Shown here piece by piece: positions 1 through 15,000 of a DNA stretch of 64,000 bases. Made by a program: the position numbers and the translations under genes. Position 1 is the first letter of the stretch, and each line of letters begins with the position of its first letter. Source of the stretch: Tachypleus tridentatus (taxonomy: Eukaryota > Arthropoda > Merostomata > Xiphosura > Limulidae); assembly GCF_004210375.1 (NCBI RefSeq), contig NC_134825.1, positions 744,001-808,000 on the forward strand. The letters are read 5' to 3'. The notes beneath the pieces are model-generated. The model saw only the letters and a program-made list of their open reading frames with translations. It searched no databases and was not told the DNA's origin.

Positions 1-3000
1 TGTGCTGTGTTCCTGTCTTTAACAGGAGTAACAGTAGTACACATTAGTTGTGCTGTGTTCCTATGTCTTTAACAGGAGTAACAGTAGTACACATTAGTTG
101 TGCTGTGTTCCTATGTCTTTAACAGGAGTAACAGTAGTACACATTAGTTGTGCTGTGTTCCTGTCTTTAACAGGAGTAACAGTAGTACACATTAGTTGTG
201 CTGTGTTCGTGTCTTTAACAGGAGTAACAGTAGTACACATTAGTTGTGCTGTGTTTTTGTCTTTAACAGGAGTAACAGTAGTACACATTAGTTGTGCTGT
301 GTTCCTATGTCTTTAACAGGAGTAACAGTAGTACACATTAGTTGTGCTGTGTTCCTATGTCTTTAACAGGAGTAACAGTAGTACACATTAGTTGTGCTGT
401 GTTCCTATGTCTTTAACAGGAGTAACAGTAGTACACATTAGTTGTGCTGTGTTCCTATGTCTTTAACAGGAGTAACAGTAGTACACATTAGTTGTGCTGT
501 GTTCCTGTCTTTAACAGGAGTAACAGTAGTACACATTAGTTGTGCTGTGTTCCTGTCTTTCACAGGAGTAACACTATTACACATTAGTTGTGCTGTGTTC
601 CTAAGTCTTTAACTGGAGTAACACTAGTACACATTAATTGTGCTGTGTTCCTATGTCTTTAACAGGAGTAACAGTAGTACACATTAGTTGTGCTGTGTTC
701 CTATGTCTTTAACAGGAGTAACAGTAGTACACATTAGTTGTGCTGTGTTCCTATGTCTTTAACAGGAGTAACAGTAGTACACATTAGTTGTGCTGTGTTC
801 CTATGTCTTTAACAGGAGTAACAGTAGTACACATTAGTTGTGCTGTGTTCCTATGTCTTTAACAGGAGTAACAGTAGTACACATTAGTTGTGCTGTGTTC
901 CTATGTCTTTAACAGGAGTAACAGTAGTACACATTAGTTGTGCTGTGTTCCTATGTCTTTAACAGGAGTAACAGTAGTACATTATTGTGTGTCTTTAACA
1001 GGAGTAACAGTAGTACACATTAGTTGTGCTGTGTTCCTATGTCTTTAACAGGAGTAACAGTAGTACACATTAGTTGTGCTGTGTTCCTATGTCTTTAACA
1101 GGAGTAACAGTAGTACACATTAGTTGTGCTGTGTTCCTGTCTTTAACAGGAGTAACAGTAGTACACATTAGTTGTGCTGTGTTCCTATGTCTTTAACAGG
1201 AGTAACAGTAGTACACATTAGTTGTGCTGTGTTCCTATGTCTTTAACAGGAGTAACAGTAGTACACATTAGTTGTGCTGTGTTCCTATGTCTTTAACAGG
1301 AGTAACAGTAGTACACATTAGTTGTGCTGTGTTCCTATGTCTTTAACAGGAGTAACAGTAGTACACATTAGTTGTGCTGTGTTCCTATGTCTTTAACAGG
1401 AGTAACAGTAGTACACATTAGTTGTGCTGTGTTCCTATGTCTTTAACAGGAGTAACAGTAGTACACATTAGTTGTGCTGTGTTCCTATGTCTTTAACAGG
1501 AGTAACAGTAGTACACATTAGTTGTGCTGTGTTCCTATGTCTTTAACAGGAGTAACAGTAGTACACATTAGTTGTGCTGTGTTCCTGTCTTTAACAGGAG
1601 TAACAGTAGTACACATTAGTTGTGCTGTGTTCCTGTCTTAAACAGGAGTTATAATAGTACACATTAGTTGTGCTGTGTTCCTATGTCTTTAACAGGAGTA
1701 ACAGTAGTACACATTAGTTGTGCTGTGTACACATTAGTTGTGCTGTGTCTTTAACAGGAGTAACAGTAGTACACATTAGTTGTGCTGTGTTCCTATGTCT
1801 TTAACAGGAGTAACAGTAGTACACATTAGTTGTGCTGTGTTCCTATGTCTTTAACAGGAGTAACAGTAGTACACATTAGTTGTGCTGTGTTCCTATGTCT
1901 TTAACAGGAGTAACAGTAGTACACATTAGTTGTGCTGTGTTCCTATGTCTTTAACAGGAGTAACAGTAGTACACATTAGTTGTGCTGTGTTCCTATGTCT
2001 TTAACAGGAGTAACAGTAGTACACATTAGTTGTGCTGTGTTCCTGTCTTTAACAGGAGTAACAGTAGTACACATTAGTTGTGCTGTGTTCCTATGTCTTT
2101 AACAGGAGTAACAGTAGTACACATTAGTTGTGCTGTGTTCCTATCTTTAACAGGAGTAACAGTAGTACACATTAGTTGTGCTGTGTTCCTATGTCTTTAA
2201 CAGGAGTAACAGTAGTACACATTAGTTGTGCTGTGTTCCTATGTCTTTAACAGGAGTAACAGTAGTACACATTAGTTGTGCTGTGTTCCTATGTCTTTAA
2301 CAGGAGTAACAGTAGTACACATTAGTTGTGCTGTGTTCCTATGTCTTTAACAGGAGTAACAGTAGTACACATTAGTTGTGCTGTGTTCCTATGTCTTTAA
2401 CAGGAGTAACAGTAGTACACATTAGTTGTGCTGTGTTCCTGTCTTTAACAGGAGTAACAGTAGTACACATTAGTTGTGCTGTGTTTGTCTATGTCTTTAA
2501 CAGGAGTAACAGTAGTACACATTAGTTGTGCTGTGTTCCTGTCTTTAACAGGAGTAACAGTAGTACACATTAGTTGTGCTGTGTTCCTGTCTTTAACAGG
2601 AGTAACAGTAGTACACATTAGTTGTGCTGTGTTCCTGTCTTTAACAGGAGTAACAGTAGTACACATTAGTTGTGCTGTGTTCCTATGTCTTTAACAGGAG
2701 TAACAGTAGTACACATTAGTTGTGCTGTGTTCCTATGTCTTTAACAGGAGTAACAGTAGTACACATTAGTTGTGCTGTGTTCCTATGTCTTTAACAGGAG
2801 TAACAGTAGTACACATTAGTTGTGCTGTGTTCCTATGTCTTTAACAGGAGTAACAGTAGTACACATTAGTTGTGCTGTGTTCCTGTCTTTAACAGGAGTA
2901 ACAGTAGTACACATTAGTTGTGCTGTGTTCCTGTCTTTAACAGGAGTAACAGTAGTACACATTAGTTGTGCTTTGTTCCCTTCTTTAACAGGAGTAACAG

Positions 3001-6000
3001 TAGTACACATTAGTTGTGCTGTGTTCCTCTCTTTAACAGAAGTAACAGTAGTACACATTAGTTGTGCTGTGTTCCTATGTCTTTAACAGGAGTAACAGTA
3101 GTACACATTAGTTGTGCTGTGTGCTTCTCTTTAACAGGAGTAACAGTAGTACACATTAGTTGTGCTATGTCTTTAACAGGAGTAACAGTAGTACACATTA
3201 GTTGTGCTGTGTTCCTATGTCTTTAACAGGAGTAACAGTAGTACACATTAGTTGTGCTGTGTTCCTATGTCTTTAACAGGAGTAACAGTAGTACACATTA
3301 GTTGTGCTGTGTTCCTATGTCTTTAACAGGAGTAACAGTAGTACACATTAGTTGTGCTGTGTTCCTATGTCTTTAACAGGAGTAACAGTAGTACACATTA
3401 GTTGTGTTGTGTTCCTATGTCTTTAACAGGAGTAACAGTAGTACACATTAGTTGTGCTGTGTTCTATGTCTTTAACAGGAGTAACAGTAGTACACATTAG
3501 TTGTGCTGTGTTCCTATGTCTTTAACAGGAGTAACAGTAGTACACATTAGTTGTGCTGTGTTCCTATGTCTTTAACAGGAGTAACAGTAGTACACATTAG
3601 TTGTGCTGTGTTCCTATGTCTTTAACAGGAGTAACAGTAGTACACATTAGTTGTGCTGTGTTCCTATGTCTTTAACAGGAGTAACAGTAGTACACATTAG
3701 TTGTGCTGTGTTCCTATGTCTTTAACAGGAGTAACAGTAGTACACATTAGTTGTGCTGTGTTCCTATGTCTTTAACAGGAGTAACAGTAGTACACATTAG
3801 TTGTGCTGTGTTCCTGTCTTTAACAGGAGTAACAGTAGTACACATTAGTTGTGCTGTGTTCCTGTCTTTAACAGGAGTAACAGTAGTACACATTAGTTGT
3901 GCTGTGTTCCTATGTCTTTAACAGGAGTAACACTAGTACACATTAGTTGTGCTGTGTTCCTATGTCTTTAACAGGAGTAACAGTAGTACACATTAGTTGT
4001 GCTGTGTTCCTATGTCTTTAACAGGAGTAACAGTAGTACACATTAGTTGTGCTGTGTTCCTATGTCTTTAACAGGAGTAACAGTAGTACACATTAGTTGT
4101 GCTGTGTTCCTATGTCTTTAACAGGAGTAACAGTAGTACACATTAGTTGTGCTGTGTTCCTATGTCTTTAACAGGAGTAACAGTAGTACACATTAGTTGT
4201 GCTGTGTTCCTATGTCTTTAACAGGAGTAACAGTAGTACACATTAGTTGTGCTGTGTTCCTATGTCTTTAACAGGAGTAACAGTAGTACACATTAGTTGT
4301 GCTGTGTTCCTATGTCTTTAACAGGAGTAACAGTAGTACACATTAGTTGTGCTGTGTTCCTATGTCTTTAACAGGAGTAACAGTAGTACACATTAGTTGT
4401 GCTGTGTTCCTATGTCTTTAACAGGAGTAACAGTAGTACACATTAGTTGTGCTGTGTTCCTGTCTTTAACAGGAGTAACAGTAGTACACATTAGTTGTGC
4501 TGTGTTCCTATGTCTTTAACAGGAGTAACAGTAGTACACATTAGTTGTGCTGTGTTCCTGTCTTTAACAGGAGTAACAGTAGTACACATTAGTTGTGCTG
4601 TGTTCCTGTCTTTAACAGGAGTAACAGTAGTACACATTAGTTGTGCTGTGTTCCTATGTCTTTAACAGGAGTAACAGTAGTACACATTAGTTGTGCTGTG
4701 TTCCTATGTCTTTAACAGGAGTAACAGTAGTACACATTAGTTGTGCTGTGTTCCTATGTCTTTAACAGGAGTAACAGTAGTACACATTAGTTGTGCTGTG
4801 TTCCTATGTCTTTAACAGGAGTAACAGTAGTACACATTAGTTGTGCTGTGTTCCTGTCTTTAACAGGAGTAACAGTAGTACACATTAGTTGTGCTGTGTT
4901 CCTATGTCTTTAACAGGAGTAACAGTAGTACACATTAGTTGTGCTGTGTTCCTATGTCTTTAACAGGAGTAACAGTAGTACACATTAGTTGTGCTGTGTT
5001 CCTATGTCTTTAACAGGAGTAACAGTAGTACACATTAGTTGTGCTGTGTTCCTATGTCTTTAACAGGAGTAACAGTAGTACACATTAGTTGTGCTGTGTT
5101 CCTATGTCTTTAACAGGAGTAACAGTAGTACACATTAGTTGTGCTGTGTTTTTGTTTTTAACAAGAGTAACAGTAGTACACATTAGTTGTGCTGTGTTCC
5201 TTTCTTTAACAGGAGTAACAGTAGTACACATTAGTTGTGCTGTGTTCCTATGTCTTTAACAGGAGTAACAGTAGTACACATTAGTTGTGCTGTGTTCCTA
5301 TGTCTTTAACAGGAGTAACAGTAGTACACATTAGTTGTGCTGTGTTCCTATGTCTTTAACAGGAGTAACAGTAGTACACATTAGTTGTGCTGTGTTCCTG
5401 TCTTTAACAGGAGTAACAGTAGTACACATTAGTTGTGCTGTGTTTCTGTCTTTAACAGGAGTAACAGTAGTACACATTAGTTGTGCTGTGTTCCTGTCTT
5501 TAACAGGAGTAACAGTAGTACACATTAGTTGTGCTGTGTTCCTATGTCTTTAACAGGAGTAACAGTAGTACACATTAGTTGTGCTGTGTTCCTGTCTTTA
5601 ACAGGAGTAACAGTAGTACACATTAGTTGTGCTGTGTTCCTGTCTTTAACAGGAGTAACAGTAGTACACATTAGTTGTGCTGTGTTCCTATGTCTTTAAC
5701 AGGAGTAACAGTAGTACACATTAGTTGTGCTGTGTTCCTATGTCTTTAACAGGAGTAACAGTAGTACACATTAGTTGTGCTGTGTTCCTATGTCTTTAAC
5801 AGGAGTAACAGTAGTACACATTAGTTGTGCTGTGTTCCTATGTCTTTAACAGGAGTAACAGTAGTACACATTAGTTGTGCTGTGTTCCTATGTCTTTAAC
5901 AGGAGTAACAGTAGTACACATTAGTTGTGCTGTGTTCCTGTCTTTAACAGGAGTAACAGTAGTACACATTAGTTGTGCTGTGTTCCTATGTCTTTAACAG

Positions 6001-9000
6001 GAGTAACAGTAGTACACATTAGTTGTGCTGTGTTCCTATGTCTTTAACAGGAGTAACAGTAGTACACATTAGTTGTGCTGTGTTCCTATGTCTTTAACAG
6101 GAGTAACAGTAGTACACATTAGTTGTGCTGTGTTCCTGTCTTTAACAGGAGTAACAGTAGTACACATTAGTTGTGCTGTGTTAGTGTCTTTAACAGGAGT
6201 AACAGTAGTACACATTAGTTGTGCTGTGTTTCTATGTCTTTAACAGGAGTAACAGTAGTACACATTAGTTGTGCTGTGTTCCTGTCTTTAACAGGAGTAA
6301 CAGTAGTACACATTAGTTGTGCTGTGTTCCTATGTCTTTAACAGGAGTAACAGTAGTACACATTAGTTGTGCTGTGTTATTATGTCTTTAACAGGAGTAA
6401 CAGTAGTACACATTAGTTGTGCTGTGTTCCTATGTCTTTAACAGGAGTAACAGTAGTACACATTAGTTGTGCTGTGTTCCTATGTCTTTAACAGGAGTAA
6501 CAGTAGTACACATTAGTTGTGCTGTGTTCCTATGTCTTTAACAGGAGTAACAGTAGTACACATTAGTTGTGCTGTGTTCCTGTCTTTAACAGGAGTAACA
6601 GTAGTACACATTAGTTGTGCTGTGTTCCTATGTCTTTAACAGGAGTAACAGTAGTACACATTAGTTGTGCTGTGTTCCTATGTCTTTAACAGGAGTAACA
6701 GTAGTACACATTAGTTGTGCTGTGTTCCTGTCTTTAACAGGAGTAACAGTAGTACACATTAGTTGTGCTGTGTTCCTGTCTTTAACAGGAGTAACAGTAG
6801 TACACATTAGTTGTGCTGTGTTCCTATGTCTTTAACAGGAGTAACAGTAGTACACATTAGTTGTGCTGTGTTCCTATGTCTTTAACAGGAGTAACAGTAG
6901 TACACATTAGTTGTGCTGTGTTCCTATGTCTTTAACAGGAGTAACAGTAGTACACATTAGTTGTGCTGTGTTCCTATGTCTTTAACAGGAGTAACAGTAG
7001 TACACATTAGTTGTGCTGTGTTCCTATGTCTTTAACAGGAGTAACAGTAGTACACATTAGTTGTGCTGTGTTCCTATGTCTTTAACAGGAGTAACAGTAG
7101 TACACATTAGTTGTGCTGTGTGTTCCTATGTCTTTAACAGGAGTAACAGTAGTACACATTAGTTGTGCTGTGTTCCTATGTCTTTAACAGGAGTAACAGT
7201 AGTACACATTAGTTGTGCTGTGTTCCTATGTCTTTAACAGGAGTAACAGTAGTACACATTAGTTGTGCTGTGTTCCTATGTCTTTAACAGGAGTAACAGT
7301 AGTACACATTAGTTGTGCTGTGTTCCTATGTCTTTAACAGGAGTAACAGTAGTACACATTAGTTGTGCTGTGTTCCTATGTCTTTAACAGGAGTAACAGT
7401 AGTACACATTAGTTGTGCTGTGTTCCTGTCTTTAACAGGAGTAACAGTAGTACACATTAGTTGTGCTGTGTTCCTATGTCTTTAACAGGAGTAACAGTAG
7501 TACACATTAGTTGTGCTGTGTTCCTATGTCTTTAACAGGAGTAACAGTAGTACACATTAGTTGTGCTGTGTTCCTATGTCTTTAACAGGAGTAACAGTAG
7601 TACACATTAGTTGTGCTGTGTTACACATTAGTTGTGCTGTGTCTTTAACAGGAGTAACAGTAGTACACATTAGTTGTGCTGTGTTCCTGTCTTTAACAAG
7701 AGTGCAACAGTAGTACATTAGTTGTGCTGTGTTTCTATGTCTTTAACAGGAGTAACAGTAGTACACATTAGTTGTGCTGTGTTCCTATGTCTTTAACAGG
7801 AGTAACAGTAGTACACATTAGTTGTGCTGTGTTCCCATGTCTTTAACAGGAGTAACAGTAGTACACATTAGTTGTGCTGTGTTCCTATGTCTTTAACAGG
7901 AGTAACAGTAGTACACATTAGTTGTGCTGTGTTCCTATGTCTTTAACAGGAGTAACAGTAGTACACATTAGTTGTGCTGTGTTCCTATGTCTTTAACAGG
8001 AGTAACAGTAGTACACATTAGTTGTGCTGTGTTCCTGTCTTTAACAGGAGTAACAGTAGTACACATTAGTTGTGCTGTGTTCCTATGTCTTTAACAGGAG
8101 TAACAGTAGTACACATTAGTTGTGCTGTGTTCCTATGTCTTTAACAGGAGTAACAGTAGTACACATTAGTTGTGCTGTGTTCCTATGTCTTTAACAGGAG
8201 TAACAGTAGTACACATTAGTTGTGCTGTGTTCCCTTCTTTAACAGGAGTAACAGTAGTACACATTAGTTGTGCTGTGTTCCTATGTCTTTAACAGGAGTA
8301 ACAGTAGTACACATTAGTTTGCTGTTTTCCTATGTCTTTAACAGGAGTAACAGTAGTACACATTAGTTGTGCTGTGTCCTATGTCTTTAACAGGAGTAAC
8401 AGTAGTACACATTAGTTGTGCTGTGTTCCTGTCTTTAACAGGAGTAACAGTAGTACACATTAGTTGTGCTGTGTTCCTATGTCTTTAACAGGAGTAACAG
8501 TAGTACACATTAGTTGTGCTGTGTTCCTATGTCTTTAACAGGAGTAACAGTAGTACACATTAGTTGTGCTGTGTTCCTATGTCTTTAACAGGAGTAACAG
8601 TAGTACACATTAGTTGTGCTGTGTTCCTATGTCTTTAACAGGAGTAACAGTAGTACACATTAGTTGTGCTGTGTTACACATTAGTTGTGCTTTAACATGT
8701 CTTTAACAGTAGTACACATTAGTTGTGCTGTGTTCCTATGTCTTTAACAGGAGTAACAGTAGTACACATTAGTTGTGCTGTGTTCCTATGTCTTTAACAG
8801 GAGTAACAGTAGTACACATTAGTTGTGCTGTGTTCCTGTCTTTAACAGGAGTAACAGTAGTACACATTAGTTGTGCTGTGTTCCTATGTCTTTAACAGGA
8901 GTAACAGTAGTACACATTAGTTGTGCTGTGTTCATTATGTCTTTAACAGGAGTAACAGTAGTACACATTAGTTGTGCTGTGTTCCTATGTCTTTAACAGG

Positions 9001-12000
9001 AGTAACAGTAGTACACATTAGTTGTGCTGTGTTCCTATGTCTTTAACAGGAGTAACAGTAGTACACATTAGTTGTGCTGTGTTTTATGTCTTTAACAGGA
9101 GTAACAGTAGTACACATTAGTTGTGCTGTGTTCCTGTCTTTAACAGGAGTAACAGTAGTACACATTAGTTGTGCTGTGTTCCTGTCTTTAACAGGAGTAA
9201 CAGTAGTACACATTAGTTGTGCTGTGTTCCTATGTCTTTAACAGGAGTAACAGTAGTACACATTAGTTGTGCTGTGTTCCTATGTCTTTAACAGGAGTAA
9301 CAGTAGTACACATTAGTTGTGCTGTGTTCCTGTCTTTAACAGGAGTAACAGTAGTACACATTAGTTGTGCTGTGTTCCTATGTCTTTAACAGGAGTAACA
9401 GTAGTACACATTAGTTGTGCTGTGTTCCTATGTCTTTAACAGGAGTAACAGTAGTACACATTAGTTGTGCTGTGTTCCTATGTCTTTAACAGGAGTAACA
9501 GTAGTACACATTAGTTGTGCTGTGTTCCTATGTCTTTAACAGGAGTAACAGTAGTACACATTAGTTGTGCTGTGTTCCTGTCTTTAACAGGAGTAACAGT
9601 AGTACACATTAGTTGTGCTGTGTTCCTATGTCTTTAACAGGAGTAACAGTAGTACACATTAGTTGTGCTGTGTTAACAGGAGTAACAGTAGTCTTTAACA
9701 GGAGTAACAGTAGTACACATTAGTTGTGCTGTGTTCCTATGTCTTTAACAGGAGTAACAGTAGTACACATTAGTTGTGCTGTGTTCCTATGTCTTTAACA
9801 GGAGTAACAGTAGTACACATTAGTTGTGCTGTGTTCCTATGTCTTTAACAGGAGTAACAGTAGTACACATTAGTTGTGCTGTGTTCCTATGTCTTTAACA
9901 GGAGTAACAGTAGTACACATTAGTTGTGCTGTGTTCCTATGTCTTTAACAGGAGTAACAGTAGTACACATTAGTTGTGCTGTGTTCCTGTCTTTAACAGG
10001 AGTAACAGTAGTACACATTAGTTGTGCTGTGTTCCTATGTCTTTAACAGGAGTAACAGTAGTACACATTAGTTGTGCTGTGTTCCTATGTCTTTAACAGG
10101 AGTAACAGTAGTACACATTAGTTGTGCTGTGTTCCTATGTCTTTAACAGGAGTAACAGTAGTACACATTAGTTGTGCTGTGTTCCTATGTCTTAACAGGA
10201 GTAACAGTAGTACACATTAGTTGTGCTGTGTTCCTGTCTTTAACAGGAGTAACAGTAGTACACATTAGTTGTGCTGTGTTCCTATGTCTTTAACAGGAGT
10301 AACAGTAGTACACATTAGTTGTGCTGTGTTCCTATGTCTTTAACAGGAGTAACAGTAGTACACATTAGTTGTGCTGTGTTCCTGTCTTTAACAGGAGTAA
10401 CAGTAGTACACATTAGTTGTGCTGTGTTCCTATGTCTTTAACAGGAGTAACAGTAGTACACATTAGTTGTGCTGTGTTCCTGTCTTTAACAGGAGTAACA
10501 GTAGTACACATTAGTTGTGCTGTGTTCCTATGTCTTTAACAGGAGTAACAGTAGTACACATTAGTTGTGCTGTGTTCCTATGTCTTTAACAGGAGTAACA
10601 GTAGTACACATTAGTTGTGCTGTGTTCCTATGTCTTTAACAGGAGTAACAGTAGTACACATTAGTTGTGCTGTGTTCCTATGTCTTTAACAGGAGTAACA
10701 GTAGTACACATTAGTTGTGCTGTGTTCCTATGTCTTTAACAGGAGTAACAGTAGTACACATTAGTTGTGCTGTGTTCCTATGTCTTTAACAGGAGTAACA
10801 GTTACACAGTTGTGCTGTGGTCTTTAACAGGAGTAACAGTAGTACACATTAGTTGAGCTGTGTTCCTATGTCTTTAACAGGAGTAACAGTAGTACACATT
10901 AGTTGTGCTGTGTTCCTATGTCTTTAACAGGAGTAACAGTAGTACACATTAGTTGTGCTGTGTTCCTGTCTTTAACAGGAGTAACAGTAGTACACATTAG
11001 TTGTGCTGTGTTCTATGTCTTTAACAGGAGTAACAGTAGTACACATTAGTTGTGCTGTGTTCCTATGTCTTTAACAGGAGTAACAGTAGTACACATTAGT
11101 TGTGCTGTGTTCCTATGTCTTTAACAGGAGTAACAGTAGTACACATTAGTTGTGCTGTGTTCCTATGTCTTTAACAGGAGTAACAGTAGTACACATTAGT
11201 TGTGCTGTGTTCCTATGTCTTTAACAGGAGTAACAGTAGTACACATTAGTTGTGCTGTGTTCCTGTCTTTAACAGGAGTAACAGTAGTACACATTAGTTG
11301 TGCTGTGTTCCTATGTCTTTAACAGGAGTAACAGTAGTACACATTAGTTGTGCTGTGTTCCTATGTCTTTAACAGGAGTAACAGTAGTACACATTAGTTG
11401 TGCTGTGTTCCTATGTCTTTAACAGGAGTAACAGTAGTACACATTAGTTGTGCTGTGTTCCTATGTCTTTAACAGGAGTAACAGTAGTACACATTAGTTG
11501 TGCTGTGTTCCTATGTCTTTAACAGGAGTAACAGTAGTACACATTAGTTGTGCTGTGTTCCTATGTCTTTAACAGGAGTAACAGTAGTACACATTAGTTG
11601 TGCTGTGTTCCTATGTCTTTAACAGGAGTAACAGTAGTACACATTAGTTGTGCTGTGTTTAATGTCTTTAGCAGGTGTAACAGTAGTACACATTAGTTGT
11701 GCTGTGTTCCTATGTCTTTAACAGGAGTAACAGTAGTACACATTAGTTGTGCTGTGTTCCTGTCTTTAACAGGAGTAACAGTAGTACACATTAGTTGTGC
11801 TGTGTTCCTATGTCTTTAACAGGAGTAACAGTAGTACACATTAGTTGTGCTGTGTTCCTGTCTTTAACAGGAGTAACAGTAGTACACATTAGTTGTGCTG
11901 TGTTCCTATGTCTTTAACAGGAGTAACAGTAGTACACATTAGTTGTGCTGTGTTCCTATGTCTTTAACAGGAGTAACAGTAGTACACATTAGTTGTGCTG

Positions 12001-15000
12001 TGTTCCTATGTCTTTAACAGGAGTAACAGTAGTACACATTAGTTGTGCTGTGTTCCACATTAGTTGTGCTGTGTTCCTATCTTTAACAGGAGTAACAGTA
12101 GTACACATTAGTTGTGCTGTGTTCCTATGTCTTTAACAGGAGTAACAGTAGTACACATTAGTTGTGCTGTGTTCTATGTCTTTAACAGGAGTAACAGTAG
12201 TACACATTAGTTGTGCTGTGTTCCTGTCTTTAACAGGAGTAACAGTAGTACACATTAGTTGTGCTGTGTTCCTGTCTTTAACAGGAGTAACAGTAGTACA
12301 CATTAGTTGTGCTGTGTGTTCCTAACAGTAGTCTTTAACAGGAGTAACAGTAGTACACATTAGTTGTGCTGTGTGTCTTTAACAGGAGTAACAGTAGTAC
12401 ACATTAGTTGTGCTGTGTTCCTATGTCTTTAACAGGAGTAACAGTAGTACACATTAGTTGTGCTGTGTTCCTATGTCTTTAACAGGAGTAACAGTAGTAC
12501 ACATTAGTTGTGCTGTGTTCCTATGTCTTTAACAGGAGTAACAGTAGTACACATTAGTTGTGCTGTGTTCCTATGTCTTTAACAGGAGTAACAGTAGTAC
12601 ACATTAGTTGTGCTGTGTTCCTATGTCTTTAACAGGAGTAACAGTAGTACACATTAGTTGTGCTGTGTTCCTATGTCTTTAACAGGAGTAACAGTAGTAC
12701 ACATTAGTTGTGCTGTGTTCCTGTCTTTAACAGGAGTAACAGTAGTACACATTAGTTGTGCTGTGTTCCTATGTCTTTAACAGGAGTAACAGTAGTACAC
12801 ATTAGTTGTGCTGTGTTCCTGTCTTTAACAGGAGTAACAGTAGTACACATTAGTTGTGCTGTGTTATTATGTCTTTAACAGGAGTAACAGTAGTACACAT
12901 TAGTTGTGCTGTGTTCCTATGTCTTGAACATGAGTAATAGTAGTACACATTAGTTGTGCTGTGTTAACAGTAGTACACATTAGTTTGCTGTGTCTTTAAC
13001 AGGAGTAACAGTAGTACACATTAGTTGTGCTGTGTTCCTGTCTTTAACAGGAGTAACAGTAGTACACATTAGTTGTGCTGTGTTCCTATGTCTTTAACAG
13101 GAGTAACAGTAGTACACATTAGTTGTGCTGTGTTCCTGTCTTTTTAACAGGAGTAACAGTAGTACACATTAGTTGTGCTGTGTTCCTGTCTTTAACAGGA
13201 GTAACAGTAGTACACATTAGTTGTGCTGTGTTCCCTTCTTTAACAGGAGTAACAGTAGTACACATTAGTTGTGCTGTGTTCCTATGTCTTTAACAGGAGT
13301 AACAGTAGTACACATTAGTTGTGCTGTGTTCCTATGTCTTTAACAGGAGTAACAGTAGTACACATTAGTTGTGCTGTGTTCCTGTCTTTAACAGGAGTAA
13401 CAGTAGTACACATTAGTTGTGCTGTGTTCCTATGTCTTTAACAGGAGTAACAGTAGTACACATTAGTTGTGCTGTGTTCCTATGTCTTTAACAGGAGTAA
13501 CAGTAGTACACATTAGTTGTGCTGTGTTCCTATGTCTTTAACAGGAGTAACAGTAGTACACATTAGTTGTGCTGTGTTCCTATGTCTTTAACAGGAGTAA
13601 CAGTAGTACACATTAGTTGTGCTGTGTTCCTATGTCTTTAACAGGAGTAACAGTAGTACACATTAGTTGTGCTGTGTTCCTATGTCTTTAACAGGAGTAA
13701 CAGTAGTACACATTAGTTGTGCTGTGTTCCTATGTCTTTAACAGGAGTAACAGTAGTACACATTAGTTGTGCTGTGTTCCTATGTCTTTAACAGGAGTAA
13801 CAGTAGTACACATTAGTTGTGCTGTGTTCCTATGTCTTTAACAGGAGTAACAGTAGTACACATTAGTTGTGCTGTGTTCCTATGTCTTTAACAGGAGTAA
13901 CAGTAGTACACATTAGTTGTGCTGTGTTCCTATGTCTTTAACAGGAGTAACAGTTGTACACATTAGTTGTGCTGTATTCCTGTGTATTTAACAGGAGTAA
14001 CAGTTGTATACATTAGTTGTGCTGAGTTTATGTCTTTAACAGGAATAACAGTAGTACACATTAGTTGTGCTGTGTTCCTATGTCTTTAACAGGAGTAACA
14101 GTAGTACACATTAGTTGTGCTGTGTTCCTGTCTTTAACAGGAGTAACAGTAGTACACATTAGTTGTGCTGTGTTCCTATGTCTTTAACAGTAACAGTAGT
14201 AACAGTAGTACACATTAGTTGTGCTGTGTTCCTATGTTTTTAACAGGAGTAACAGTAGTACACATTAGTTGTGCTGTGTTCCTATGTCTTTAACAGGAGT
14301 AACAGTAGTACACATTAGTTGTGCTGTGTTCCTATGTCTTTAACAGGAGTAACAGTAGTACACATTAGTTGTGCTGTGTTCCTATGTCTTTAACAGGAGT
14401 AACAGTAGTACACATTAGTTGTGCTGTGTTCCTATGTCTTTAACAGGAGTAACAGTAGTACACATTAGTTGTGCTGTGTTCCTATGTCTTTAACAGGAGT
14501 AACAGTAGTACACATTAGTTGTGCTGTGTTCCTATGTCTTTAACAGGAGTAACAGTAGTACACATTAGTTGTGCTGTGTTCCTGTCTTTAACAGGAGTAA
14601 CAGTAGTACACATTAGTTGTGCTGTGTTCCTATCTTTAACAGGAGTAACAGTAGTACACATTAGTTGTGCTGTGTTCCTGTCTTTAACAGGAGTAACAGT
14701 AGTACACATTAGTTGTGCTGTGTTCCTATGTCTTTAACAGGAGTAACAGTAGTACACATTAGTTGTGCTGTTTCCTATGTCTTTAACAGGAGTAACAGTA
14801 GTACACATTAGTTGTGCTTTAACAGGAGTAACAGTAGTACACATTAGTTGTGCTGTGTTCCTATGTCTTTAACAGGAGTAACAGTAGTACACATTAGTTG
14901 TGCTGTGTTCCTATGTCTTTAACAGGAGTAACAGTAGTACACATTAGTTGTGCTGTGTTCCTATGTCTTTAACTGGAGTAACACTAGCACACATTAGTTG